NCBI GenBank assembly: GCA_014728115.1
Contig: WJME01000278.1
Coordinates: forward strand, 1-35,810
Direction: 5' to 3'
From: Candidatus Zhuqueibacterota bacterium
GTDB lineage: Bacteria > Zhuqueibacterota > Zhuqueibacteria > Residuimicrobiales > Oceaniaggregativiventaceae
Length of the DNA: 35,810 bases
Shown here piece after piece: positions 10,441 to 18,825 of this stretch (its first letter is position 1; each line of letters opens with the position of its first letter). The notes beneath the pieces were generated by a model. That model worked only from the letters and a program-made list of their open reading frames with translations, had not been told where the DNA came from and made no database searches. Position numbers and translations under genes: made by a program.

Positions 10441-13320
10441 ATGAATACCAGGATTTTGTGTGCCATTTCAGCCTTTATCAGTTTTTTGCTTGTTACGTCT
10501 GTGCTTTCTGCATCGAGACTTTTAACGGGCACAGTAACGGACGCCACCACCGGCGAAGGGCTTCCGGGCGCCAATGTCATGCTTGTGGGCACGAGCATGG
10601 GTGCTGCTACGAATTTAAAGGGAGAATACAGGATTGCCAATGTCCCTCCTGGCAGGCTCATGCTGCGTGCAACCTTTATCGGATACCAGACCGTTGAAAA
10701 AGAGGTGGTGGTGGAAGCTGTCGGGTCCACCCGTCTCGATATCGAGCTGGATTATGGAGCTGTGATCGAAGGCGAGAGCATCGTGATCACAGCCCAGGCC
10801 GAGGGCCAGCTGGAAGCGATCAATCAACAGCTGGCTGCCCGTTCCATCGTCAATGTGGTCTCTTCGGCGCGTATCCAGGAATTGCCGGATGCCAATGCAG
10901 CCGAATCCGTGGGGCGTCTTCCAGGTGTTGCCATATTGAGAAGCGGTGGTGAAGGCGAAAAAGTAGTGATTCGTGGCATGTCTCCACAGTATAACAATAT
11001 CACCATCAATGGTGTCAAAATGGCAGCGACCGGCTCGGGGGACCGGTCTGCCAACCTGAGCATGATCTCCCCCTATATGCTGGAAGGAATCGAAGTCAGT
11101 AAAGCAGCCTTGCCCGATCAGGATGCTGATATAATAGGCGGAACCGTTAATTTCAGGGTCAAAGAAGCCGCAGAAGGGCTGCATTATGATGTCATTGCCC
11201 AGGGCGGATATAATGATATCAGCCAGTCACTCGGTGATTATAAATATGTGGGAACGATCAACAATCGCTTTGCCAATAACCGATTCGGACTTTATGCACA
11301 GATCGATGTAGAAGGCAGAGACCGCAGTTCGGATGAACTGGGTGCCAGCTACAAGTTGGAAAATCCCAAAGAAGGACAAGTCAATCAGGTCACGGTAAAC
11401 AATTTGAACCTGAGGGCCATCCGCAGGGATAAAAACCGTTTTGGTGGTGCACTGGTCATGGACTATCGATTGCCCAATGGCTCGATCAATTTCACCAATT
11501 TTGCCAGCCATGTTAAAACTGAAATCATAAATCGCAGTGAGAGTTTTGCCATCAGCAACAACAATCATATCTATTCCACCAACAATTCCGATACCGAACT
11601 CACAATTATGACCAATGCCCTAACCTTTAGACAGAATTGGCGCACATTGCAACTGCATGTGGGGATCTCGAACGCATATTCAAAGAACACTACTCCTAAA
11701 AGCATTGAAATGAGCTTTCAAGAGGCAGCTGCATTTACCAGTGTGAGCAAGGCTGAAAAATCCAGACTGGAGGATATTCACAAATTTTCCAAAAATGATC
11801 TCACCAACACATTTATCGCTTTTCTCAATTCTAATGAGAATGACACTCATGAAAATGACCTTACCGGACAACTCGATGTGACCTATGATATAACCCCGTT
11901 CAATTGGCTGAGCGGCAATCTCAAGATGGGTGGAAAATATCGTCATAAATCACGCGCATATGACCATCAAGAAGTGTATGGCCCAATCAATTGGGGTGGT
12001 GAACAGCCCTTACGGGACAGAGTCCTCGCAGCATACCCTCAGATGCAGGATACGACTCCCCTGGGCACATTTCAGCTTCCCTATTCTCTATTTTTTGACA
12101 ACGATTACTCGGATGACAACTTTTTCGATGGTAAATATACCATGGGGCCGGTAGCTGATGTAGAAATCCTGAACGGATCCAACGATGCCATCAAGGATCA
12201 TGCATATAGCCATGCAACGAACAATAAAAAAGATGATTATGAGGGTACTGAAAATTATTCAGCCGGTTATATTATGAGCGAACTCAATATCAGCAGATGG
12301 TTTACGTTCATTCCAGGCGTACGTTATGAGCGTAATCGGACCGAATATACCGGGATAAGGGGAGACGCCACAGTCAGCCGAGGATTCGATCGCTATGATT
12401 ACACCGATACGACCACAGTACGCATCATCGAGCACTGGCTGCCCATGGTCCATTTACGAACCAAACCCACCGACTGGTTTGACATCCGGCTGGCGTATAC
12501 CCATACCCTGGCCAGACCCAATTACAATCACCTTATCCCCTCTTATACAATCAATAATGAAACCGTTTCCTGGAATAACTATAGACTCAAACCAGCCCTG
12601 TCCCGCAATATCGATGTATACGCTTCGTTTTACCAGAATCACGTGGGACTTTTTACAGCTGGAGGATTCTACAAAGAGATCGATGACCTGATTTTCGGAA
12701 CCGGTAACCGTTCAATCATAGACCCTGCAGAATATGATCTTCCAGCCGGTGAAATAGGCAAAAGCATCAACTATGAGGTAAACAATCCCAATACGGTTAC
12801 TGTCAAAGGAATCGAACTCGATTGGCAAACCACGTTTTGGTATCTGCCGGGAGTCCTGAAAGGACTGGTGCTCAATGTCAATTATACGCACGCAGAGTCC
12901 GAGGCAAAGTATCCCAGAACGATTATCGTCACCCAATACCTGACCCGCCCACCCTGGATTCAACAAACCAATATCGACACCAGCTATACAAACAGACTCA
13001 TCAATCAGCCGGACGAGATCATCAATATGGCCCTGGGCTATGACTATAAACGATTTTCGTTTCGCATTTCCATGCTCTATCAATCCAATATATTCAAATC
13101 CAACAATTTCTGGCCGGAATTGCGAGGATATACCGACGATTATTTAAGATGGGATATTTCCCTCAAACAGGGGTTGCCCATCGATGGATTGATGTTTTTC
13201 ATGAACCTGAACAACATTTCAAGTGCCGCAGATATAAATTTGAATGCAGGTACGGCCTTTCCAACGTCAGAACAGCACTATGGAATGACGATAGATATGG
13301 GGTTACGCTATCGGCTATAA
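10441..13320 (+). CDS. TonB-dependent outer-membrane receptor with N-terminal carboxypeptidase-like domain
   Basis: Energy-dependent outer-membrane transporter, probably for oligosaccharides released by the lyases of this locus. From the chosen start it has 959 residues: a Sec signal peptide (about 1-23, ending VLSAS), a CarboxypepD_reg-like domain (about 27-110, LTGTVTDATTGEGLPGANV), a plug domain with the TonB-Xanth-Caul pattern (IVNVVSSARIQELPDANAAE then VGRLPGVAILRSGGEGEKV and IRGMSPQYNN), and a long beta-barrel to the C-terminus ending GLRYRL. The TonB-Xanth-Caul group is typical of carbohydrate uptake systems that work without SusD, and indeed no SusD follows. The next gene is instead a T9SS-exported beta-helix protein 90 bases downstream. 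Transcribed divergently from a membrane-tethered regulator. Confidence 0.94.
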   Translation: MNTRILCAISAFISFLLVTSVLSASRLLTGTVTDATTGEGLPGANVMLVGTSMGAATNLKGEYRIANVPPGRLMLRATFIGYQTVEKEVVVEAVGSTRLDIELDYGAVIEGESIVITAQAEGQLEAINQQLAARSIVNVVSSARIQELPDANAAESVGRLPGVAILRSGGEGEKVVIRGMSPQYNNITINGVKMAATGSGDRSANLSMISPYMLEGIEVSKAALPDQDADIIGGTVNFRVKEAAEGLHYDVIAQGGYNDISQSLGDYKYVGTINNRFANNRFGLYAQIDVEGRDRSSDELGASYKLENPKEGQVNQVTVNNLNLRAIRRDKNRFGGALVMDYRLPNGSINFTNFASHVKTEIINRSESFAISNNNHIYSTNNSDTELTIMTNALTFRQNWRTLQLHVGISNAYSKNTTPKSIEMSFQEAAAFTSVSKAEKSRLEDIHKFSKNDLTNTFIAFLNSNENDTHENDLTGQLDVTYDITPFNWLSGNLKMGGKYRHKSRAYDHQEVYGPINWGGEQPLRDRVLAAYPQMQDTTPLGTFQLPYSLFFDNDYSDDNFFDGKYTMGPVADVEILNGSNDAIKDHAYSHATNNKKDDYEGTENYSAGYIMSELNISRWFTFIPGVRYERNRTEYTGIRGDATVSRGFDRYDYTDTTTVRIIEHWLPMVHLRTKPTDWFDIRLAYTHTLARPNYNHLIPSYTINNETVSWNNYRLKPALSRNIDVYASFYQNHVGLFTAGGFYKEIDDLIFGTGNRSIIDPAEYDLPAGEIGKSINYEVNNPNTVTVKGIELDWQTTFWYLPGVLKGLVLNVNYTHAESEAKYPRTIIVTQYLTRPPWIQQTNIDTSYTNRLINQPDEIINMALGYDYKRFSFRISMLYQSNIFKSNNFWPELRGYTDDYLRWDISLKQGLPIDGLMFFMNLNNISSAADINLNAGTAFPTSEQHYGMTIDMGLRYRL

Positions 13321-13346
13321 TGGCACAACAAATACAGGCTGAACCA

Positions 13347-13378
13347 GATCTCCGGAACGATTAGAACGTCCCGGGATC
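13347..13378. other. Imperfect hairpin between TonB receptor and beta-helix gene
   Basis: Arms gatc-t-ccgg (13347-13355) and ccgg-gatc (13371-13378) pair with one bulge, with additional weak pairing inside. No T-run follows, so it is more likely an mRNA-stability or attenuation element between co-transcribed genes than a strong terminator. Confidence 0.3.
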
Positions 13379-13410
13379 ACAATTTATCATCCAAAGAGAG
13401 GAGAAAAAGC

Positions 13411-15066
13411 ATGAGAAAAGAGTTGGGTATTATGGTGTTAGCAGTCATGATTCTGCTGGGTACCGGGTGGTCCCAGGCACCGGATGTCATGATCATTCCG
13501 CCTGTGGTCGATGGTCAAATGCTGGGTGTACTTGAGAACACGATCATGGGAGATACCACTGCAACAGGTGAACGTGTCAATCCCAATCGTATTTACCAGC
13601 TACAGCGGGGTGCTGTCTATTTTATGAATGGGCCGATCAACACCAGAGGGTATCATCTGCAGCTGGTGGCTCCGGATGATGACCCTGCAAATCCGGTTGC
13701 CCCACCGGTCATCGCTCCAGGTCTTCGTGAGGATGGCAGCAGCACGGGTCAGTTACTGCAGGCTGAAGGGGATGTAACCCTTAAAAATCTTTATATCATT
13801 CCCATGACCCCTACAGGTGCCCAGAAATGGAATATGATGCGCATCAACAAGGATAGTGTAAGAGTGGTTCTCGACAATTGTAATTATGAAATGTGTTCCG
13901 GACTTGGGTTGAATATCAGATCCCAGTGGACCAAGGTGTATATTACCAATTGTCATTATCGCAATATGGTCAACCAGGGCGGATTGTATAACGGCCGAAG
14001 CCTCGAGTTTAGCGAAAATCCGGTCGATACTCTGGTAATGATCAACAATACCTATTTTAATGGCAACTCATTTTTCTTTCAAATCCGTCTCAATCTCGTG
14101 AATTTCGCGCGCATAGAGCATAATACCATTGTCAATACGGTAAAATGGCCTTTTCAGTGGTCATGGCAAACCAATGCCATTTTTTCAAACAATCTATTTT
14201 ATAACGCGCATTCCTATGGCGAAGCTGCGAGCGATCTGCCCGGACAGGATTTTGACGGCAATGTGTTCGGTATTATCAATGTCGACACCCTGACAATTGA
14301 CCTGCTGGACAGATTCGGCGGTACAGAAGCAGACCGCAGAATCAAGGTGAACAACAATAACTGGTTCTATAGCTCAGAGGTCGAGAATTACTGGGCTTCT
14401 CTGGATACTGTTGAAGCTGAGCCATTTATGAATGTACGCACCCAGGCCATGTTCGATGACGATGCCAGCTATCCTTTCCTGGAAGAAAACAATACCATGA
14501 ATATGGATCCCGGATTTTTGGAATTTGTAAATGAATCTTCTGCAAATCTGGTTTCCTGGATGATGGATCGCCGTAGCGGAGCCGATGCCTCGCTTTGGAA
14601 TTGGGATCCGGACGGAGATAATTTTGGTGTCTTGCTCTGGCCATTGCCCGAGAACCTGAGCTATTCCACAGATTCCCCTCTTTTTACCGGTGCAGAGGGA
14701 GGATTCCCGGTGGGTGATCTGAACTGGTTCCCGGACAAAAAAGCAGAATGGGAAACCTATATCACAAGCGTCAAATTTGAAAAACCGGAAACCCTGCCCT
14801 CTGCTTATGAGCTGGAACAGAATTATCCGAATCCGTTCAATCCAACCACGACCATCCGCTACCATCTGCACAAGAGTGGAACGGTCGAGCTGCGCGTTTT
14901 CGATATTCTCGGCCGGCAGGTACAAACCCTGGTCAATGCCCAACAAATCGCCGGCACCTATACCGCAGAATTCAGCGGTCATGACCTGGCCAACGGCGTC
15001 TATATCTGCTCGCTATTGGTAAACGGTCAACAGGTTTCCAATATCCGGATGCTTTTGTTAAAATAA
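13411..15066 (+). CDS. Secreted parallel beta-helix protein with T9SS C-terminal sorting domain
   Basis: Surface or secreted protein, role unknown. A Sec signal peptide covers about residues 1-22 (ending GWSQA). The middle of the protein (about 110-400) shows right-handed beta-helix style repeats: short strands with recurrent asparagines such as VVLDNCNYEM, VYITNCHYRN, LVMINNTYFNGN, ARIEHNTIVN, AIFSNNLFYN. Residues from about 467 form a type IX sorting domain: LEQNYPNPFNPTTTIRYHL, LRVFDILGRQVQTLV, ANGVYICSLLVNGQQ, ending MLLLK. AGGAG sits seven bases before the ATG. The gene follows the TonB receptor on the same strand, the place SusD would occupy in Bacteroidia, so a glycan-binding or capturing role is possible. 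It lacks an evident polysaccharide lyase catalytic motif. An enzymatic role cannot be excluded. Confidence 0.88.
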   Translation: MRKELGIMVLAVMILLGTGWSQAPDVMIIPPVVDGQMLGVLENTIMGDTTATGERVNPNRIYQLQRGAVYFMNGPINTRGYHLQLVAPDDDPANPVAPPVIAPGLREDGSSTGQLLQAEGDVTLKNLYIIPMTPTGAQKWNMMRINKDSVRVVLDNCNYEMCSGLGLNIRSQWTKVYITNCHYRNMVNQGGLYNGRSLEFSENPVDTLVMINNTYFNGNSFFFQIRLNLVNFARIEHNTIVNTVKWPFQWSWQTNAIFSNNLFYNAHSYGEAASDLPGQDFDGNVFGIINVDTLTIDLLDRFGGTEADRRIKVNNNNWFYSSEVENYWASLDTVEAEPFMNVRTQAMFDDDASYPFLEENNTMNMDPGFLEFVNESSANLVSWMMDRRSGADASLWNWDPDGDNFGVLLWPLPENLSYSTDSPLFTGAEGGFPVGDLNWFPDKKAEWETYITSVKFEKPETLPSAYELEQNYPNPFNPTTTIRYHLHKSGTVELRVFDILGRQVQTLVNAQQIAGTYTAEFSGHDLANGVYICSLLVNGQQVSNIRMLLLK

Positions 15067-15364
15067 AGATGTTGTCCTTTCATTCACAGACTCCAGTCCG
15101 TTTCTGACCTGCTCTTCATCGGGCTGGAGTCTTTATGTACGCTCGTCTGTCACAACCCGCCACTGCTCTGGTTCTGGTCTGAAAAAGTTACAAGAAAATT
15201 GCAGGTTCAACGATCCACTGGTGGAATAGCAGAATGAATCCTGGTTTATCTTGTCGACGTCCCGGAAAAATCTTTTACTATCGATAAATCGTCAAACCAC
15301 AAAAGCATGGTGATTTTGTTCGACAGGACAGCACAGGATCAATGGCCAAAAGGCGGTAAATTCG
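15067..15364. other. Intergenic region after the TonB receptor operon
   Basis: 298 bases without a gene. The first 70 bases hold a strong terminator hairpin (listed separately). The remainder should contain the promoter of the GH3-like gene; no clear boxes or repeats seen. Confidence 0.5.
15089..15134 (+). terminator. Transcription terminator of the TonB receptor/beta-helix operon
   Basis: Arms gactccagtccg (15089-15100) and cgggctggagtc (15120-15131) pair over 12 bp with a single G-U wobble, around a 19-base loop, followed by TTTAT. It lies 23 bases after the stop codon. Confidence 0.7.
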
Positions 15365-17059
15365 ATGAAACCTTTAACTCTATTGGTTTTAGCCGGACTC
15401 GTTCACATATTTTCTCTAAATTGTGACCCCCAAAAATCGGCCTTGACGGACACACCGGACAATACATCTTGTAATCTGCGAGACGATCACGATCCACAAC
15501 TGTTAAGGCAACTCATCGGTCAAACCGTCCTGTTGAGCTCTGCGACCCTCGAGGAGGAATGTCGCACGCAGGGCAAAAGCTATAAAGAGTTCTTTGAGCT
15601 ATATCCTCCCGGTGGCATTTTGATCGATCATGAAAAAATATGGGAAAAAGACTCGTTACGTCAACTCGTCGTTGCTTATCGCCAGGCCGTGCCTTATCCC
15701 CTATTGATTTGCGCAGACCTTTCACGCGGCGCCGGATCTCTTGTCAAGGGATATACACGATTTCCCGGATTGACAGGAATTGCAGCTACCCAGTCTCCCA
15801 AACTGGCCTATGGTGCTGCCAAAGTCATGGCCTGGGAAGCGAAATCTGTCGGGATCGATTGGGTGCTCAATCCCCATGTCAATGTGATCCGGCCTTTTGC
15901 TCCCGGGGGCCCGAATGGTTTCACAGACGGTCTTTCAGATGATCCGTTGTTTACCCAGTGGTTTTTGAAAGAAATGATCGATGGTTACCAACATCATCAC
16001 ATTCTGGCTACAGCAAAAACGTCGGTTTATTTGCCTCAAACAGACGATCACATAAACGCCAAAAAGAGGTCCCCCCTGTTTGATTGGCAAGCAGATCAGG
16101 ACATGATCTTGAACACGCTGATTAAAAGTGGGGTCTCGGCAATCATGATGGTACCTTTTGCAGACGAGAACAATATCATCACGTCGGAATCCCCGAGCGA
16201 TGCAGACAGCGGTTGTCTGACCTCCCTGGCATCAAAACGGATCGTGAGCAGGTTAAAAAAAGAGAGGGGATTCAAAAGTGTGATCGTCAGAGGAGCTCTG
16301 GCAAATTCTATGGACAGTACAGAGTGCAAGGGGCAAATCGATATTGAATGGATAAAAAACGGGACAGACATGCTGCTCTGTCCCTCTCTGGATTATTATG
16401 ATGCGATGGAACACGCGCTTAAAAATGGAACGATTAAAGAGGGACGCTTTAACGATGCACTGGAGCGGATTTCGTGCCTGAAGAAAAAGATAAACCTTGA
16501 ACGGAAATATGCTGTTCTCCCTGAACTCAGTCGTGAACAACGGATATTCTCACAAACTCTGGCCAAAGAGATCTTGCTAAAGAGTCTTACCTTGATCAAA
16601 AACACTCCTCAGCTGATTCCCCTGTCGTCCAGAAACGTCGAATCGATTCTTTTGATCACAAACGCGGGACACGATCATGGGGATTTGATCTCGAAACTAG
16701 AGAAGCAAATTGAAAAAAAACAGCCAGTCTATAGTCATGATGAATTGACTCTGACCGAACTGTTTCATGTTGCTGAATCGGTGGATTTGATCTTGTACGC
16801 ACTTTTTTCCGGGAATGAAATGTCCAAAGATTCTGCTTCGCTGTGGATCAACAAGATATTCCAGGCCAATCCCGGAAAAAGCATTGTAATTTCATTTGAC
16901 GACCCGTTTCATTATCATCAATTCCAGAACGCTGCGGTTTATATCAACACGTTTAACACCGACCCCTGTGTTGCCAAACCTCTTGTGGATGCGCTTTATG
17001 GCAAGCTCTCTTTTCAGGGCCATTCACCTGTAAACCTTGAAAAAAAAATTAGAAAATAG
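15365..17059 (+). CDS. GH3-like lipoprotein lacking the catalytic aspartate (probable pseudoenzyme)
   Basis: Homologue of the N-terminal domain of glycoside hydrolase family 3. A hydrophobic leader ends at a non-canonical lipobox SLNC (Cys20). The GH3 backbone is clear: ICADLSRGAGSLVKG and FPGLTGIAATQSPKLAYGAA (about 116-152), GIDWVLNPHVNV (163-174), NGTDMLLCP (332-340) and ALKNGTIKEGRFNDALERI (351-369), then a degenerate second domain. The strand that should carry the nucleophile (normally GFxGxVVTDAL) reads GFKSVIVRGAL at residues 302-312, so the Asp position is Gly310. The loop that in NagZ-type enzymes reads KHFPGHG is replaced by a KTSVYLPQTDDH-type sequence. Hydrolysis by the normal mechanism therefore looks impossible. 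It might bind sugars or use another residue. Monocistronic, convergent with sthA; start supported only by a weak ribosome site. Confidence 0.85.
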   Translation: MKPLTLLVLAGLVHIFSLNCDPQKSALTDTPDNTSCNLRDDHDPQLLRQLIGQTVLLSSATLEEECRTQGKSYKEFFELYPPGGILIDHEKIWEKDSLRQLVVAYRQAVPYPLLICADLSRGAGSLVKGYTRFPGLTGIAATQSPKLAYGAAKVMAWEAKSVGIDWVLNPHVNVIRPFAPGGPNGFTDGLSDDPLFTQWFLKEMIDGYQHHHILATAKTSVYLPQTDDHINAKKRSPLFDWQADQDMILNTLIKSGVSAIMMVPFADENNIITSESPSDADSGCLTSLASKRIVSRLKKERGFKSVIVRGALANSMDSTECKGQIDIEWIKNGTDMLLCPSLDYYDAMEHALKNGTIKEGRFNDALERISCLKKKINLERKYAVLPELSREQRIFSQTLAKEILLKSLTLIKNTPQLIPLSSRNVESILLITNAGHDHGDLISKLEKQIEKKQPVYSHDELTLTELFHVAESVDLILYALFSGNEMSKDSASLWINKIFQANPGKSIVISFDDPFHYHQFQNAAVYINTFNTDPCVAKPLVDALYGKLSFQGHSPVNLEKKIRK

Positions 17060-17131
17060 CCCTTTATGGGATGCTAAAAGTCAGACGAAAGTTTTCATCA
17101 TCTCGTCTCCTGCTATGGCCTGGTATTTCTA

Positions 17132-18511
17132 TTACAATTTATTAAACCCATCCAGTGCAGCCACTTTATAGGCTTCGGCGAGAGTAGGATAGTTGAATAC
17201 CGTATCCCTGAAATATTCCAGCGTGCCGTCCATGCTTAGCACGGCCTGGCCGATATGGATCAGTTCTGTGGCAGACTCGCCCACGATATGGATGCCCAGC
17301 AGCTTGAGAGAATCGGGATCGAACAAGATTTTCAGGTACCCCAGACTCACACCCAGAATTCCGCCTCTGGCCAATTCATCGAAACGGGCAGCGCCAAACT
17401 CGTAAGGAATTTTCTCTTGTGTAAGCTCTTGCTCTGTCTTGCCAATGATGGATATCTCTGGAATGGTATAGATGCCATAGGGGAGACATTTGGCACTGGT
17501 CCTCGCAGATTTTTTAAACATATAATTGCTGGCCAGCCGGCCCTGTTCGGTCGAAGTGGAGGCGAGCGCCGGAAAACCGATGACATCACCGGCCGCATAG
17601 ATATGATCGATGGCTGTGCGAAATTTCTCATCGACATCGATGCGGCCACGCTTGTCGGTTTCAAGACCAATGACATCGAGATCCAGGGTGTCGGCATTGG
17701 TCTGGCGTCCTACCGCATAGAGCAGCGTCTGACCCCTCACTTTTTTGCCGCTTTCCAGATACACCACCACCCGATCCTGTTCATCCTTTTCAACATGCTG
17801 CACGGTTTCGCCCAGGCGAAAGGTGACATTGAGATTGCGGAGATGATAAACCAGTCGTTCTATGATTTCGGTATCCACAAAATCGAGCAAAGAGGTGCGT
17901 TTTTCGATCACCGTCACCTCGGTATTCAGGGCAGCGAACATGGAAGCGTATTCGAGTCCGATCACACCAGCGCCGACCACAATAAGCTCATCCGGAAGCT
18001 TTTGCAGATCCAGAATCTGATTCACATCGATGATCGAACGGTCATCAAAGGGAATATCGGGATCGCGAGCCGGACGCGTGCCGCAGGCAATGAGAATCTT
18101 TTCACCGTGCAGGGTGACCCGTTCTTTGCCGTCCGCATCCACGGCAATAGTATGCGGATCCAGGAAATGGGCACATCCAAAATACATATCGACATCATTG
18201 CGTTTGAGCTGATTGCGCACCACCTGCATTTCGCTTTTTTCCACCAGCTCTACACGGTCTTTGAGGTCCTTGTGGCTGATCTTTTCCTTGACCGCATAGT
18301 CTTTGCCGTAAAAGATACGCTGTTTCATACCGGACAAATAGAGAACCGCCTCGCGCAAGGTTTTGCTGGGGATGGTTCCGCCATGCAGCGACACCCCGCC
18401 AATCATGGATTTGCGATCGACGATCGCCACAGACTTGGCCAATTTCGAGGCGCCAATGGCTGCTTTTTGTCCGGCCGGACCCGAGCCAATGACAACAAGA
18501 TCGTATTTCAT
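17132..18511 (-). CDS. sthA: Soluble pyridine nucleotide transhydrogenase (Si-specific NAD(P)+ transhydrogenase)
   Basis: Cytoplasmic FAD enzyme that equilibrates NADPH + NAD+ with NADP+ + NADH. It belongs to the lipoamide dehydrogenase-like fold: FAD site VIGSGPAGQKAA (residues 8-18), NAD(P) site VVGAGVIGLEYASMF (about 180), and a C-terminal dimerisation domain with IHIVGESATELIHIGQAV. The redox-disulfide position of dihydrolipoamide dehydrogenases (GGxCxxxxC) reads GGVSLHGGTIPSK, with Ser41 and Thr46. Loss of the second cysteine is characteristic of SthA; here the first is also missing. The following TLREAVLYLSG is close to the SthA family. Length (459) is typical. A GGGAA ribosome site precedes the ATG. 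It sits alone between two halves of a carbohydrate locus, without obvious co-transcription. Confidence 0.93.
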   Translation of the reverse strand: MKYDLVVIGSGPAGQKAAIGASKLAKSVAIVDRKSMIGGVSLHGGTIPSKTLREAVLYLSGMKQRIFYGKDYAVKEKISHKDLKDRVELVEKSEMQVVRNQLKRNDVDMYFGCAHFLDPHTIAVDADGKERVTLHGEKILIACGTRPARDPDIPFDDRSIIDVNQILDLQKLPDELIVVGAGVIGLEYASMFAALNTEVTVIEKRTSLLDFVDTEIIERLVYHLRNLNVTFRLGETVQHVEKDEQDRVVVYLESGKKVRGQTLLYAVGRQTNADTLDLDVIGLETDKRGRIDVDEKFRTAIDHIYAAGDVIGFPALASTSTEQGRLASNYMFKKSARTSAKCLPYGIYTIPEISIIGKTEQELTQEKIPYEFGAARFDELARGGILGVSLGYLKILFDPDSLKLLGIHIVGESATELIHIGQAVLSMDGTLEYFRDTVFNYPTLAEAYKVAALDGFNKL

Positions 18512-18633
18512 AACAATTTCCCGTATGGTCTATTTTCGTTTTATGGAACGTTTTGAGAGGATTTAACCTTCCCGGGAAGAATGGGAAACCAGGAGCTGAA
18601 AGATAAGATCATGGCCTGGGCCATGAGGGTTGG

Positions 18634-18683
18634 ACTGTTCGTAGACCTGGCAGGTTAGTAAAAACCTGCCAGGTCAGAACAGT
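18634..18683. repeat. Two-part inverted repeat (GACCTGGCAGGTT type)
   Basis: Perfect 13-bp arms gacctggcaggtt (18644-18656) and aacctgccaggtc (18663-18675) flank a 6-base loop. Outer arms actgttc (18634-18640) and gaacagt (18677-18683) add a further 7 bp, separated by a small asymmetric internal loop. The inner palindrome resembles a dispersed palindromic unit I recall from many environmental bacterial genomes. Here it could act as a terminator or insulator between the lyase operon and sthA. Confidence 0.65.
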
Positions 18684-18801
18684 TATGGGAGAGGAGAGAG
18701 CAACAGATCCACGCCGACAAACGACCGGAATCCGGGATGATCCACAAATCATGTACCGTTGTTTTGCAGAGCAGCTGAACTGATCTAAAAAGATATAATG
18801 C

Positions 18802-18819
18802 CAAAATACATCTATTTTG
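18802..18819 (-). terminator. Weak terminator-like hairpin after the alginate-lyase-family gene
   Basis: Arms caaaata (18802-18808) and tattttg (18813-18819) with a 4-base loop, 6 bases beyond the stop codon on the minus strand, followed by a T-containing stretch. The AT-only stem makes it weak alone; the stronger palindrome lies further downstream. Confidence 0.35.
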
Positions 18820-18825
18820 ATTCTA

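Larger units (their letters stand above)
18512..18825. other. Intergenic region with two inverted repeats
   Basis: 314 bases between the sthA start and the alginate-lyase-family stop. It holds a long inverted repeat (18634-18683) and a small AT-rich hairpin just after the lyase gene (18802-18819). The sthA-proximal 100 bases should contain its promoter. A 78-codon frame crossing this region on the minus strand has no family features and overlaps the repeat, so I do not call it a gene. Confidence 0.6.

Noticed and set aside
17083..17108. Possible terminator between the convergent GH3-like and sthA genes
   Set aside because: Only 6 bp of pairing around a 14-base loop without a T-run; too weak to call.
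17255..18556. Open frame of 433 codons on the plus strand across sthA
   Set aside because: It lies exactly antisense to the clearly conserved sthA and its translation shows no domain pattern; it is a codon-usage shadow.
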